From Bacillota bacterium (GTDB taxonomy: Bacteria; Bacillota; Clostridia; Oscillospirales; Ruminococcaceae), in assembly GCA_023456995.1 (NCBI GenBank), contig JAEWNU010000206.1, positions 1-9,638 on the forward strand: a stretch of 9,638 nt of DNA, read 5' to 3'. A program made the position numbers and the translations under genes. Shown here piece after piece: positions 1 to 6,776 of this stretch; within the stretch, counting starts at the first letter, position 1; every line of letters starts with the position of its first letter. Below the pieces are notes generated by a model, which was given only the letters and a program-made list of their open reading frames with translations, was not told the DNA's origin and did no database searches.

Positions 1-26
1 CCCGAATGGGTCTTAATCTTCGGCAT
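1..26 (-). CDS. rpmI: Ribosomal protein bL35, N-terminal fragment
   Basis: Only the first eight codons and part of the ninth are present; the gene runs off the left edge. The visible peptide MPKIKTHS is the highly conserved start of large-subunit protein bL35. The ATG is at 24-26. A GGAGG ribosome binding site at 36-40 lies 9 nt upstream, so the start is secure. The gene begins 23 nt after the infC stop on the same strand, the standard infC-rpmI(-rplT) order, and it is presumably co-transcribed with infC. The fragment is short, but peptide and context together make the call reliable. Confidence 0.93.
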
Positions 27-49
27 CTTATATTTCCTCCCAAATAATT

Positions 50-571
50 TTACTTCGCAGGTTGTTTTGAGGCTATAAACATCAGCATATGACGTCCCTC
101 AAGCTTGGCGGTCTTTTCCACATTGCCGCGGTCAGCAATGGCCTCCGCGAATCTAGCCATGACTTCAAGCCCGATTTCGGGATGAGCCATTTCACGGCCG
201 CGGAAACGGATGGAAACCTTCAGCTTGTTGCCCTCGGAAAGGAACTTGGTCGCCTGTTTCACCTTCGTATTGAAATCCCCAATATCGATATTAAGCGAAA
301 GACGGATTTCTTTTGTTTCGATAATCTTTTGGTTTTTACGGGCTTCCTTTTCTCTTTTGGCCTGCTCGAAACGAAATTTGCCGTAATCCATGATTCGGCA
401 AACTGGCGGCGTGGCCTGTGAGGCAATCTTCACCAGATCAAGATTTTGCTCAACAGAAAGCCGCTGTGCTTCACGGGTATCCATAATGCCCAGCTGTTCT
501 CCATCTGCGCCGATCACTCTAACTTCTTTATCCTTGATATCCTCATTTATGAGTAGTTCCTTAATGCTAAT
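50..571 (-). CDS. infC: Translation initiation factor IF-3, probable AUU start
   Basis: IF-3 binds the 30S subunit, keeps it apart from 50S, and checks the start codon and initiator tRNA. From the start chosen here it is 173 aa, normal for the family. Residues 1 to about 75 are the N-terminal domain, ending in the family signature RIMDYGKFRFEQ (59-70). A Lys/Arg-rich linker (KREKEARKNQK) follows, then the C-terminal 30S-binding domain with IRFRGREMAHPEIG (121-134). An in-frame TTG at 575-577 would give 175 aa, but it sits only 3 nt from the GGAGG at 581-585. The ATT at 569-571 is 9 nt away, a normal spacing. AUU is the known infC start in Escherichia coli, where IF-3 represses its own translation by rejecting non-canonical starts. 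The start is therefore inferred from spacing and family precedent. The gene is first in an operon with rpmI, behind an attenuator leader. Confidence 0.95.
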   Translation of the reverse strand: MSIKELLINEDIKDKEVRVIGADGEQLGIMDTREAQRLSVEQNLDLVKIASQATPPVCRIMDYGKFRFEQAKREKEARKNQKIIETKEIRLSLNIDIGDFNTKVKQATKFLSEGNKLKVSIRFRGREMAHPEIGLEVMARFAEAIADRGNVEKTAKLEGRHMLMFIASKQPAK

Positions 572-737
572 GTTCAAGCACCTCCGTTACCTAAAAAAAA
601 GTGGGTGCAGAACGCAATTGTTCTACACCCAATCAAAAGACAACAAAAACAGCCTTAAAGCTGCGCTATGTCGCTATTGACCTTGTACGTATCTGTCACG
701 CACAGGTGAGAACATCATATGTTCTGCTTTGTTGTAC
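572..737 (-). promoter_or_regulatory. infC leader RNA with attenuator (candidate L20-type leader)
   Basis: The transcript runs about 165 nt from the predicted start site near 737 to the infC start. Three features are directly visible. A 5' hairpin at 709-725 has a 7-bp stem and 3-nt loop. A small hairpin at 685-703 has a 6-bp stem with one G-U. A strong terminator lies at 593-631. Segment 703-714 can instead pair with 619-631, the terminator's 5' arm, through ten Watson-Crick and two G-U pairs with one bulged U. That is the layout of a terminator/antiterminator switch. In Bacillus subtilis, ribosomal protein L20 represses infC-rpmI-rplT through premature termination in such a leader. Assigning L20 as the ligand here is inference; I cannot confirm its binding fold by eye. 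Confidence 0.65.
593..631 (-). terminator. Intrinsic terminator inside the infC leader
   Basis: On the minus strand a 12-bp stem (602-613 with 620-631, one G-U pair) closes a 6-nt loop. One extra base separates it from eight consecutive U residues (593-600). It ends only about 20 nt before the infC start, so it must be bypassed for infC to be expressed, which marks it as an attenuator. No terminator is visible between glsA and the infC promoter, so read-through transcripts from glsA would also meet this one. Confidence 0.88.
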
Positions 738-743
738 TGATAT

Positions 744-772
744 ATAGTAGCAGTTGGCATTATAAATGTCAA
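744..772 (-). promoter_or_regulatory. Sigma-A-type promoter of infC-rpmI
   Basis: A perfect TTGACA -35 box (767-772) and a TACTAT -10 box (744-749) are separated by exactly 17 nt on the minus strand. The predicted transcription start is near 737. The -35 box lies 41 nt beyond the glsA stop, so infC has its own promoter. The near-consensus sequence fits a strongly expressed translation operon whose output is trimmed in the leader. Confidence 0.87.
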
Positions 773-813
773 CCACTTTTATAAAAAATGTTATCAAACG
801 TCCTGCCAATTTT

Positions 814-1782
814 TTACGCAGGGCGAAAAGCCTTCCGCGGTTTATTTAACGCTGCGCTGTGCGAAGAATGGTCGGCAAAATAATGCAAATTCAAATGTTT
901 GGAAATGTACTCAAGCATCCGGCATCCACCGACGCTGTTGCCTTTTGAATCAAGGCCGGGGCCAAAGACACCGATACCCATCTTCCCCTCCGCTGCGGAA
1001 ACGATACCGCCGCCTACACCGCTTTTTGATGGAAGGCCAACATTGATTGCGAACTCGCCCGAGCCGTCGTAAAGACCGCAGGTAACCATCAGTGTTTTAA
1101 CAATGCGCAGAATGTCGTTTTCCACGATGCATTCGCCGGTGGCGGGGTCGATGCCGTCGTTTGCCAGAATCATACCATAATTCGCAAGATCCTCGGTCGT
1201 CACAGAAAGCGAGCACATCTTAAAGTAAAGATCAAGTGCCACTTCAACATCGCCATCAATTAAATTTTCGCTTTGCATAAAATAGGCCAGCGACCGGTTG
1301 CGCATACCCGTGGCACTTTCTGAATGATAAACTGCCTCATCAATATCAATGCTCTCGCGTCGGCATAGCTTGCGCGTCAGAGATAAAAGCCGAGGCCAAC
1401 AATCCCCTTTTGCGATACAGCTCATAACCGCGATGGCACCAGCGTTAATCATAGGGTTTAGTGGTCGACCTTCCCTTGTTTCCAGCTTGCTGATCGAATT
1501 AAAGGCATCCCCGGTAGGTTCTGCGCCAACCTTTGAAAATACGCAATCCTTACCGGCGGTTTGCAGCGCGAGAATCAACGAAATAGTTTTTGAAATGCTC
1601 TGCATGGTGAAGGGTTGATGCCAGTCCCCCGCATGGTAGCATGCACCGTCCACTGTGATGATGCATGCGCCCAGCTGCGCTGGATCTGCCTTTGCGAGCT
1701 CGGGTATATAGCTTGCTGATTTGCCCAAATGCGAAAAGCTGGCAGCGTATGCTACCGCCTCGTCAAGTACCTGTTGTATCAT
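814..1782 (-). CDS. glsA: Glutaminase (serine-dependent, beta-lactamase fold)
   Basis: Hydrolyses L-glutamine to L-glutamate and ammonia in the cytoplasm. The protein is 322 aa; the family is usually about 300-330. The nucleophile motif S-x-x-K is at Ser62-Lys65 (QSISK). The substrate-contacting positions known for bacterial glutaminases all appear present: Ser62, Asn113 (NPMINAGAI), Glu155, Asn162, Tyr186, Tyr238 and Val256 within SKSGVGGG (252-259). The start is ATG 1780-1782 because AAGGAGA (1791-1797) lies upstream with 9 nt between GGAG and ATG. An upstream in-frame ATG at 1818 has no comparable site and adds 12 unlike residues. The last 20 or so residues are polar and poorly conserved. 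The gene is divergent from a LysR-type regulator, its likely controller. Roles known for such enzymes are glutamate supply and acid resistance; which applies here cannot be told. Confidence 0.95.
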   Translation of the reverse strand: MIQQVLDEAVAYAASFSHLGKSASYIPELAKADPAQLGACIITVDGACYHAGDWHQPFTMQSISKTISLILALQTAGKDCVFSKVGAEPTGDAFNSISKLETREGRPLNPMINAGAIAVMSCIAKGDCWPRLLSLTRKLCRRESIDIDEAVYHSESATGMRNRSLAYFMQSENLIDGDVEVALDLYFKMCSLSVTTEDLANYGMILANDGIDPATGECIVENDILRIVKTLMVTCGLYDGSGEFAINVGLPSKSGVGGGIVSAAEGKMGIGVFGPGLDSKGNSVGGCRMLEYISKHLNLHYFADHSSHSAALNKPRKAFRPA

Positions 1783-1842
1783 TATTGGTATCTCCTTATA
1801 TTTACAGAAAGCTGTCAAATTACAATAAAGAGTGGGTCGTAT

Positions 1843-1877
1843 ATTATATTTTATATGCTTAATCGTAATTTTACCAA
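1843..1877 (-). promoter_or_regulatory. Possible glsA promoter
   Basis: Two overlapping candidates exist on the minus strand. One pairs TTGGTA (1872-1877) with TATAAA (1850-1855) over a 16-nt spacer. The other is a perfect TATAAT (1843-1848) with no recognisable -35 box. A good -10 with a poor -35 is typical of promoters that need an activator. Either choice puts the palindrome at 1889-1901 about 50-60 bp upstream of the transcription start, the usual recognition position for a LysR-type activator. The region is AT-rich, so chance matches are likely. Confidence 0.4.
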
Positions 1878-1888
1878 TACGTGATCCT

Positions 1889-1918
1889 TATATCCGATAT
1901 ACCTTTTGTTGTATATCC
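1889..1918. promoter_or_regulatory. Candidate LysR-type operator (T-N11-A palindrome)
   Basis: TATATCCGATATA at 1889-1901 is a perfect 6+1+6 palindrome that fits the LysR-family T-N11-A box exactly. Its TATATCC half recurs at 1912-1918, 23 bp (about two helical turns) further on. Overlapping both, GATATAC (1896-1902) and GTATATC (1911-1917) form a second inverted repeat with an 8-bp spacer. It sits in the 285-bp gap between glsA and the divergent regulator. A full site plus an extra half-site on one face of the helix matches how LysR tetramers bind. The function is inferred from position and symmetry. Confidence 0.55.
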
Positions 1919-2067
1919 ATAGTCACCTGTATTTCGCTTCTGTTTACAACAGGTTTAACAAAATCGTTGATAGGGGAAAAGTTTTTGATGATTTTCCTAC
2001 AAAAGTATGCATAATTAAATAGATGACTCTTTTGTCGTATAGCACGATAAAGTATCTGGAGGCAAGT

Positions 2068-3000
2068 ATGAATCTTAAACATCTGGAATATTTTGTGGCG
2101 GTCGCAAAATATGGTTCCATTAATAAAGCCGCTCAGGCATTATACATATCTCAGCCTCACTTAAGCCACATCATCAAAGATATTGAGGATGACGTTGGGT
2201 TTGAGCTGTTTTTGCGCACCAAACAGGGCGTGGTGCTCACGACGGCTGGCGCACGTTTTTTAAAGCATTCCAATGCCATTATGCAAGAGATGGATGGTCT
2301 CAAGCAGATTGCAAAAAAGACCAAACGCCACGCCGATACGATTAATATATCCATGACCAAATTTTCGCACACGATGGAAAGCTTTATCGAGCTATGTAAG
2401 AAGCATGAAGATCTTGAAAGCTTTTCGTACAAGCTTAACGAAGGCAGCACCATCGACGTCATCGGCGATGTCGAATCGGGCGTATCGGATGTTGGGGTAA
2501 TCCACTTTGCCAGTGAGCAAAGTGAGGACTTAATGAACCTTTTCCGAAAAAAGGAGCTGACCTTTATTCCGCTTGTGAATCTCTGCCCGCACATCTGCAT
2601 TTCGAGCGAGCACGAATTGCTCAAACGCGGCGAAAAAGTGACGCTCAACGCACTGCGCAACTATGGTTTTGTTCGCTATATCGACCAGTACGAGGATTTC
2701 ATCTACCACCTGGCAACCGAAAGCCTGCAATTTGACCTCAACTCGTCGCCTAAAATTGTTTATGTTCTTGGGCGTTCCGCGCTGATGCACCTGATTTCAA
2801 GCAGCAATTTTTATACCATTGGTATACAAGCCTTTGATGCTCAAAGCTCAATGTATAATGTTGTTTCTGTTCCGGTTGAGGGCAGTGCCGAGCTTCTGCA
2901 ATTTGGCATTATTCTGCCGCAGCACACCGAGCTAACCGGCACACTGGGCGAGTTTGTCAGCATCGTTACCCGCCGTTTTAAATGCCTTGCTCAGAAATAA
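2068..3000 (+). CDS. LysR-family transcriptional regulator
   Basis: This 310-aa DNA-binding regulator has the normal family length. Residues 1-60 are the winged helix-turn-helix: MNLKHLEYFVAVAKYGSINK, then AAQALYISQPHLSHIIKDIE, then the FELFLRTKQGVVLTTAG wing. Residues 18-37 are the helix-turn-helix proper. A linker helix (about 61-88) leads to a periplasmic-binding-like effector domain (about 90-300). The start ATG 2068-2070 follows GGAGG (2058-2062) by 5 nt. An in-frame ATG at 2023 would add 15 residues outside the family consensus. It is transcribed away from glsA, the classic arrangement in which the regulator activates its divergent neighbour and represses itself. The effector is unknown; glutamine, glutamate or a related signal is only a guess. 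No convincing promoter is visible for it. Confidence 0.93.
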   Translation: MNLKHLEYFVAVAKYGSINKAAQALYISQPHLSHIIKDIEDDVGFELFLRTKQGVVLTTAGARFLKHSNAIMQEMDGLKQIAKKTKRHADTINISMTKFSHTMESFIELCKKHEDLESFSYKLNEGSTIDVIGDVESGVSDVGVIHFASEQSEDLMNLFRKKELTFIPLVNLCPHICISSEHELLKRGEKVTLNALRNYGFVRYIDQYEDFIYHLATESLQFDLNSSPKIVYVLGRSALMHLISSSNFYTIGIQAFDAQSSMYNVVSVPVEGSAELLQFGIILPQHTELTGTLGEFVSIVTRRFKCLAQK

Positions 3001-3072
3001 ACTACACTTGGCCGTCGCAAAAAATTCAAAATGACTTGGGTAGGCATAGGCAAAAAACGAGATAAAACGCAA

Positions 3073-3116
3073 GGCGTATACTATTAATTCACACAAACGA
3101 ATTAATAATATACGCC
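3073..3116. terminator. Long stem-loop between convergent genes, probable bidirectional terminator
   Basis: Two arms pair as 8 bp (3073-3080 with 3109-3116), one C/A mismatch, then 9 bp (3082-3090 with 3099-3107) around an 8-nt loop. It lies 72 nt after the regulator stop and about 120 nt beyond the addA stop, between the two converging genes. The plus-strand flank (ATTCTTATATACC) and minus-strand flank (TTGCGTTTTATC, then TTTTTT about 15 nt on) are T-rich but neither is a clean U-tract. Termination is therefore likely but not certain. Confidence 0.55.
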
Positions 3117-3186
3117 ATTCTTATATACCTTATGTTTATTTTAGCGTGCTAATATCCAAATGTATAAATATTTGCCCTGTTGTATC

Positions 3187-3229
3187 CCGTCGCACAGATC
3201 GTACTCTGTCGCGGCGGTTTCTATTTCTT
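3187..3229 (+). terminator. GC-rich hairpin with U-rich tail, plus-strand terminator
   Basis: A 7-bp GC-rich stem base (3187-3193 with 3211-3217, one G-U) continues after a bulged C3210 into 5 bp (3194-3198 with 3205-3209) around a 6-nt loop. The tail TTTCTATTTCTT follows on the plus strand only. It would stop plus-strand transcription just before it enters the 3' end of addA. It is 187 nt past the regulator stop, so it is either a second terminator or the end of a separate short transcript. Confidence 0.5.
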
Positions 3230-3239
3230 GAAAATAGGG

Positions 3240-6200
3240 CTAGACCATAATCTCACAATCAAGTGCAAACGACCAGATGATGCACTCAGTGACCGGCACC
3301 GGCAGTACCATAGCCAGCATCTCGCGATAAAGCCCCAATTGTCCGGCATAACGGTCACGTAAAATCTCGCCATCTTTAACATGGTCGGTTTTATAGTCGA
3401 TGACTACTGCGTGATCATTTTCGATTAAAATACAGTCTGCGATGCCTTGCAACATTGGTGCTTCATCATTTTCGGCGACAAGGTCACGCGTAGAGGGACA
3501 GTCGGCGGCACTAACCATAAAGGCAAATTCTCGCAACACCTCGCCGGCGGCAAAAATACGCCGTGCCAAACCGCTTTCAAAAAAACGTTCTATTTTGTCC
3601 AACGCCACCAGCTCAGCCTGCCGAGCGGTGAGAATACCCGCCTTTTTAAGTCGCTCCAGCTCAGCGGCAGCGTCTTTGTGCGCCGAGGCATAGTCGCAGA
3701 ACTGCATAAAAGCGTGTACCGCCGTACCCCGCTCGCTGCCCGACGATGTCGATTCCAGCGCGAATGCAGGCTTTTTCGCAAAGCGGAATTCGCCGCTTTC
3801 AGGGTGCGTCAGTTGTGAGACAGCCAGCTTCGACGGTGTTTTGGCTGCCTTGGCAAAGGGATATTTGAAAGCCATCCGCCCCGAAAGCTCAGCAACAAGC
3901 GCTTCATCGGCGGGCGGCAGCACGGCGGCAGCGGCGCCATCGAACAAACTTTGCTGCCCGTCCTGCTCAGCTTGCGGCGGCGCATCCGTGTTGGTTTGCT
4001 CTTCCAAAAAGCCAAAATGTAGGCTAATCTGGCCCAGCGGGTTGCCCAGACGCAGCGCCTGCGCCGCGTCGCCATAGCAGCCCAGCGCCAGCAGCAGCCA
4101 CTCGGCGTAGTTTTGGCATTCTCGTACCTGAGCCGGGGCGGGCGCGCTGCCGTCGGGCGAAAGCGCCTCGGCTGTTTCCAACGCCTTTTTCATAGCGCCG
4201 GTAATAATGAGCCGTTCTCTAGCGCGAGTGGCGGCGACGTAAAGGATGCGTAATTCCTCTGAGAGCATGGCGCGTTCGCTCTCAATCCGCACCGCCTCAA
4301 GCGGCACAGCCACAAACTGCTGCCGTAGCGCGGGATCGCGACGAACACAGGCAAAGCCCAGCTCAGAGTGTAGCAGCGTGGGCCGGATTAAATCGTTGCG
4401 GTAAAAGCTATGGTCGCGCCCTGCTTGACACAAGAACACAACCGGCCACTCAAGCCCCTTGGATTTATGGATGCTGGTGATGAACACAGCGTTGGTCTGT
4501 TCGCCAACATAGGCCGGGGCCAGATCGCCGCTTTGCGTCGCACGGTCGATCAGCTTTAAAAATGCCGATAGCCCACGGTGTCCGTTCTGGTGGTACTGCT
4601 CGGCATACTGCGCCAGCAAAAGCAGGTTGGCAAACCGCTGGCCGCCCCCCTGCATCGCACGGCAAAATAGGTCAAAACCGGTAGTTTCAACCGCTTCGGT
4701 GATCAATTCGGCGGCGCTAATTGTCAGCGCCCGACGCCGCAGATGCTCAAAGGTCTCTAAAAAAGCACAGGCCTGCGGGTCAGTTTCGGCTGCTTTTTTA
4801 ACGGCAGGGTAAAAATGCCCGTTGGGCGCAATCAGTCGAATCTTGGCAAGCGCGTCATCGCTAAAGCCAAACATCGGCGACAGCATCGCACCGATCAACT
4901 CGATATCCAGCGTGGGGTTATCCAGCGCACGCAAGAGATTGAGCACCGCCATAATTTCAAAGCTGCCCAGAAAACCGCTCTCAATCTGGGCAAACGCCTC
5001 GACGCCCACTTTTTCAAGCGCACGGCGGTAAACCTCCGCCTGAGACTTGGGTGAGCGCAGCAAAATGGCGATATCGCCCGCGCACACCGGCCGCAGCACA
5101 CCTTTTTCGGTCACGGGCGCTCCGCTGTCAATCAGGCGCTTAATTTCACCGGCTATGTAGAGCGCCTCAGCCTCGGCAGCATCACCCGCGTTAAGGCTCC
5201 CCTGTTCCAAAAGGTGAAACTGCACGCCCACCCCCTCTATGGGCGGATAGGCCGCCAGCGCGTTAAGCCGGTGCTTTTCGTCGTAAAAAAGCTCGCCGAC
5301 CCGCTTAGAAAACAGCGGTTCAAAAACACGGTTGACCGCCTGGGTAATCTCGCTTCGACTGCGAAAGTTGCCGCTAAGGGTAATGAGTTCCGGTTCTTCC
5401 GGTGCGTTGTTCCGGGCATACTCCTCGCTTCGGCGCAGAAAAATTTCGGGCTGCGCCTGTCGAAAGCGATAGATGCTCTGCTTAACGTCACCAACCATAA
5501 ACAGATTTTTTCCGTTTGAGAGCGCCGTGATGATCATATCCTGCACGGCGTTGACGTCCTGATATTCGTCAACCATAATCTCATCAAAGCGCGCGCCAAT
5601 CGTCTGCGCCAACGGCGTTTTATGTAATTCCCCCTGTTCGCCCCGCGTCATGAGCAGGCTGGCCGCAAACTGCGCGAGGTCGGAAAAGTCGAAGATACCC
5701 GCCGCACACTTTTGTACCAGCAGGCGGCTGTCGGTATCCTTAACCAGTGAAAACAGCCTGCGCAGCTTTGGAAGAAGATCGGCGACATCCTCCGAAAATT
5801 CCGAGAGATTTGCCGAAAGCACCTTGGCTTGCAGCGTTTCGGCCATCGCTTTGTGGCGGGTGCGCAGGCGCTGAAGCTGCGCCTTGCGTTCGGGGCAGGC
5901 GCTGCGCTTTGCCGCCTTGAGCGGCACCGCTCTGTAACCGCGCAGCAAGGTAACTGCCTCATCCCAATCGCCGCGTTCAAGCACCGGGCATAAGGCCGCA
6001 AAGAATGCGGCATCACCCTCAAACGCAGGGAGATAGTTAGCAAAATCCGGCTCGTCACGCAGTTCTAAAAGCGCCGCTTGGGCATCAGCTTGGCATCGCC
6101 GTGCCGATTCACGTGCAAATTGCAGCAGAATATCCCCCCACACGCTTTTCGCAGGGTCAGCACAATTTTCATAAACCTTGAGCTTTTCATCCAGCCAGTC

Positions 6201-6776
6201 AATATAAAACGGATGGGTTCGGGCAAAATCCAGCACACGCAAAATAGTGCCCGCTAAGCTCTGGTCCCCGCGCTTCTGTGAAAGCAGCTCGGCCAGATCG
6301 CTAAACGCCGCATCATCGCGGTTTGCATAGGCGGCTTCAAGCGCGGCATCCACCGCCTGCTCACGCATGGCATCCAGCTCCTGCGTGTCCCCGACGCGAA
6401 AGGCCGCCGGAAGCCCCAATAGCTGCCAATTTTCGCGCAACAGATTGAGGCAGAGCGAATCTATCGTGCCGATCACGGCACGATCTAAAAGCTGGCGCTG
6501 GCGGCGCGCTGCTGCATCCAGCGGGTGCTCTGCAATATATTCTGTGAGTTTTTGCAGCATGCGCTGCTTCATCTCCTGTGCGGCGGCACGGGTGAAGGTG
6601 ACGACCAGCAGACGGTCGGCGTCAATCGGCGCGGTACTATCCAGCATACGGCGCACCGCCCGCTCGGTCAATACAGCGGTTTTTCCACTACCTGCCGCGG
6701 CGGAGACTAAAATTGTGTGGCCGCGCGCTTCTATGGCGCGGCGCTGTTCGTCGGTCCAGTTGGTATTACTCGCCAT
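3240..6776 (-). CDS. addA: ATP-dependent helicase/nuclease subunit A
   Basis: AddA is the motor and 3'-strand nuclease subunit of AddAB, which unwinds and resects double-strand ends so that RecA can load. At 1178 aa it is close to the family's usual size. UvrD-type helicase motifs run in order: Q motif NWTDEQ (6-11); Walker A SAAAGSGKT (25-33, Lys32); motif Ia VVTFTRAAAQEM (58-69); DEYQD (403-407); GDVKQSIYRFR (429-439); GNFRSRSEI (469-477); TSIHKSKGLEW (767-777); LYVAATRARERL (845-856). A RecB-type nuclease follows, with His1021, Asp1114 (GIAD), the Asp1127-Tyr-Lys1129 core and Gln1146. All catalytic residues look intact. The ATG overlaps the addB stop by 11 nt, and its ribosome binding site (GGGGGAGGGG, 6786-6795) lies inside the addB coding end, so translation is probably coupled. 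The promoter would lie upstream of addB, outside the window. Confidence 0.97.
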   Translation of the reverse strand: MASNTNWTDEQRRAIEARGHTILVSAAAGSGKTAVLTERAVRRMLDSTAPIDADRLLVVTFTRAAAQEMKQRMLQKLTEYIAEHPLDAAARRQRQLLDRAVIGTIDSLCLNLLRENWQLLGLPAAFRVGDTQELDAMREQAVDAALEAAYANRDDAAFSDLAELLSQKRGDQSLAGTILRVLDFARTHPFYIDWLDEKLKVYENCADPAKSVWGDILLQFARESARRCQADAQAALLELRDEPDFANYLPAFEGDAAFFAALCPVLERGDWDEAVTLLRGYRAVPLKAAKRSACPERKAQLQRLRTRHKAMAETLQAKVLSANLSEFSEDVADLLPKLRRLFSLVKDTDSRLLVQKCAAGIFDFSDLAQFAASLLMTRGEQGELHKTPLAQTIGARFDEIMVDEYQDVNAVQDMIITALSNGKNLFMVGDVKQSIYRFRQAQPEIFLRRSEEYARNNAPEEPELITLSGNFRSRSEITQAVNRVFEPLFSKRVGELFYDEKHRLNALAAYPPIEGVGVQFHLLEQGSLNAGDAAEAEALYIAGEIKRLIDSGAPVTEKGVLRPVCAGDIAILLRSPKSQAEVYRRALEKVGVEAFAQIESGFLGSFEIMAVLNLLRALDNPTLDIELIGAMLSPMFGFSDDALAKIRLIAPNGHFYPAVKKAAETDPQACAFLETFEHLRRRALTISAAELITEAVETTGFDLFCRAMQGGGQRFANLLLLAQYAEQYHQNGHRGLSAFLKLIDRATQSGDLAPAYVGEQTNAVFITSIHKSKGLEWPVVFLCQAGRDHSFYRNDLIRPTLLHSELGFACVRRDPALRQQFVAVPLEAVRIESERAMLSEELRILYVAATRARERLIITGAMKKALETAEALSPDGSAPAPAQVRECQNYAEWLLLALGCYGDAAQALRLGNPLGQISLHFGFLEEQTNTDAPPQAEQDGQQSLFDGAAAAVLPPADEALVAELSGRMAFKYPFAKAAKTPSKLAVSQLTHPESGEFRFAKKPAFALESTSSGSERGTAVHAFMQFCDYASAHKDAAAELERLKKAGILTARQAELVALDKIERFFESGLARRIFAAGEVLREFAFMVSAADCPSTRDLVAENDEAPMLQGIADCILIENDHAVVIDYKTDHVKDGEILRDRYAGQLGLYREMLAMVLPVPVTECIIWSFALDCEIMV

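Noticed and set aside
89..421. Open frames opposite infC, glsA, addA and addB (for example 89-421, 5214-5519, 6717-7118)
   Set aside because: They run antisense to intact, recognisable genes, show no family motif, and have no convincing ribosome binding sites; they reflect the codon bias of the true genes.
575..577. TTG as the infC start codon
   Set aside because: It lies only 3 nt from the GGAGG ribosome binding site, whereas the in-frame ATT at 569-571 is correctly spaced and has family precedent.
1783..1818. Upstream ATG extending glsA by 12 residues
   Set aside because: The extension encodes the glsA ribosome binding site itself, has no good ribosome binding site of its own, and does not resemble glutaminase N termini.
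1813..1818. TTGACA on the minus strand as the glsA -35 box
   Set aside because: A -10 box 17 nt downstream would fall on the ribosome binding site, and no -10-like sequence is there, so it is probably chance.
1940..1952. CTGTT-TAC-AACAG palindrome in the glsA/regulator gap
   Set aside because: Five-base arms in AT-rich DNA are expected by chance, and it does not match the T-N11-A box; too weak to list as an operator.
2023..2067. Longer N terminus for the LysR-type regulator
   Set aside because: The 15 extra residues precede the conserved start of the winged-helix domain, and the GGAGG at 2058-2062 clearly serves the ATG at 2068.
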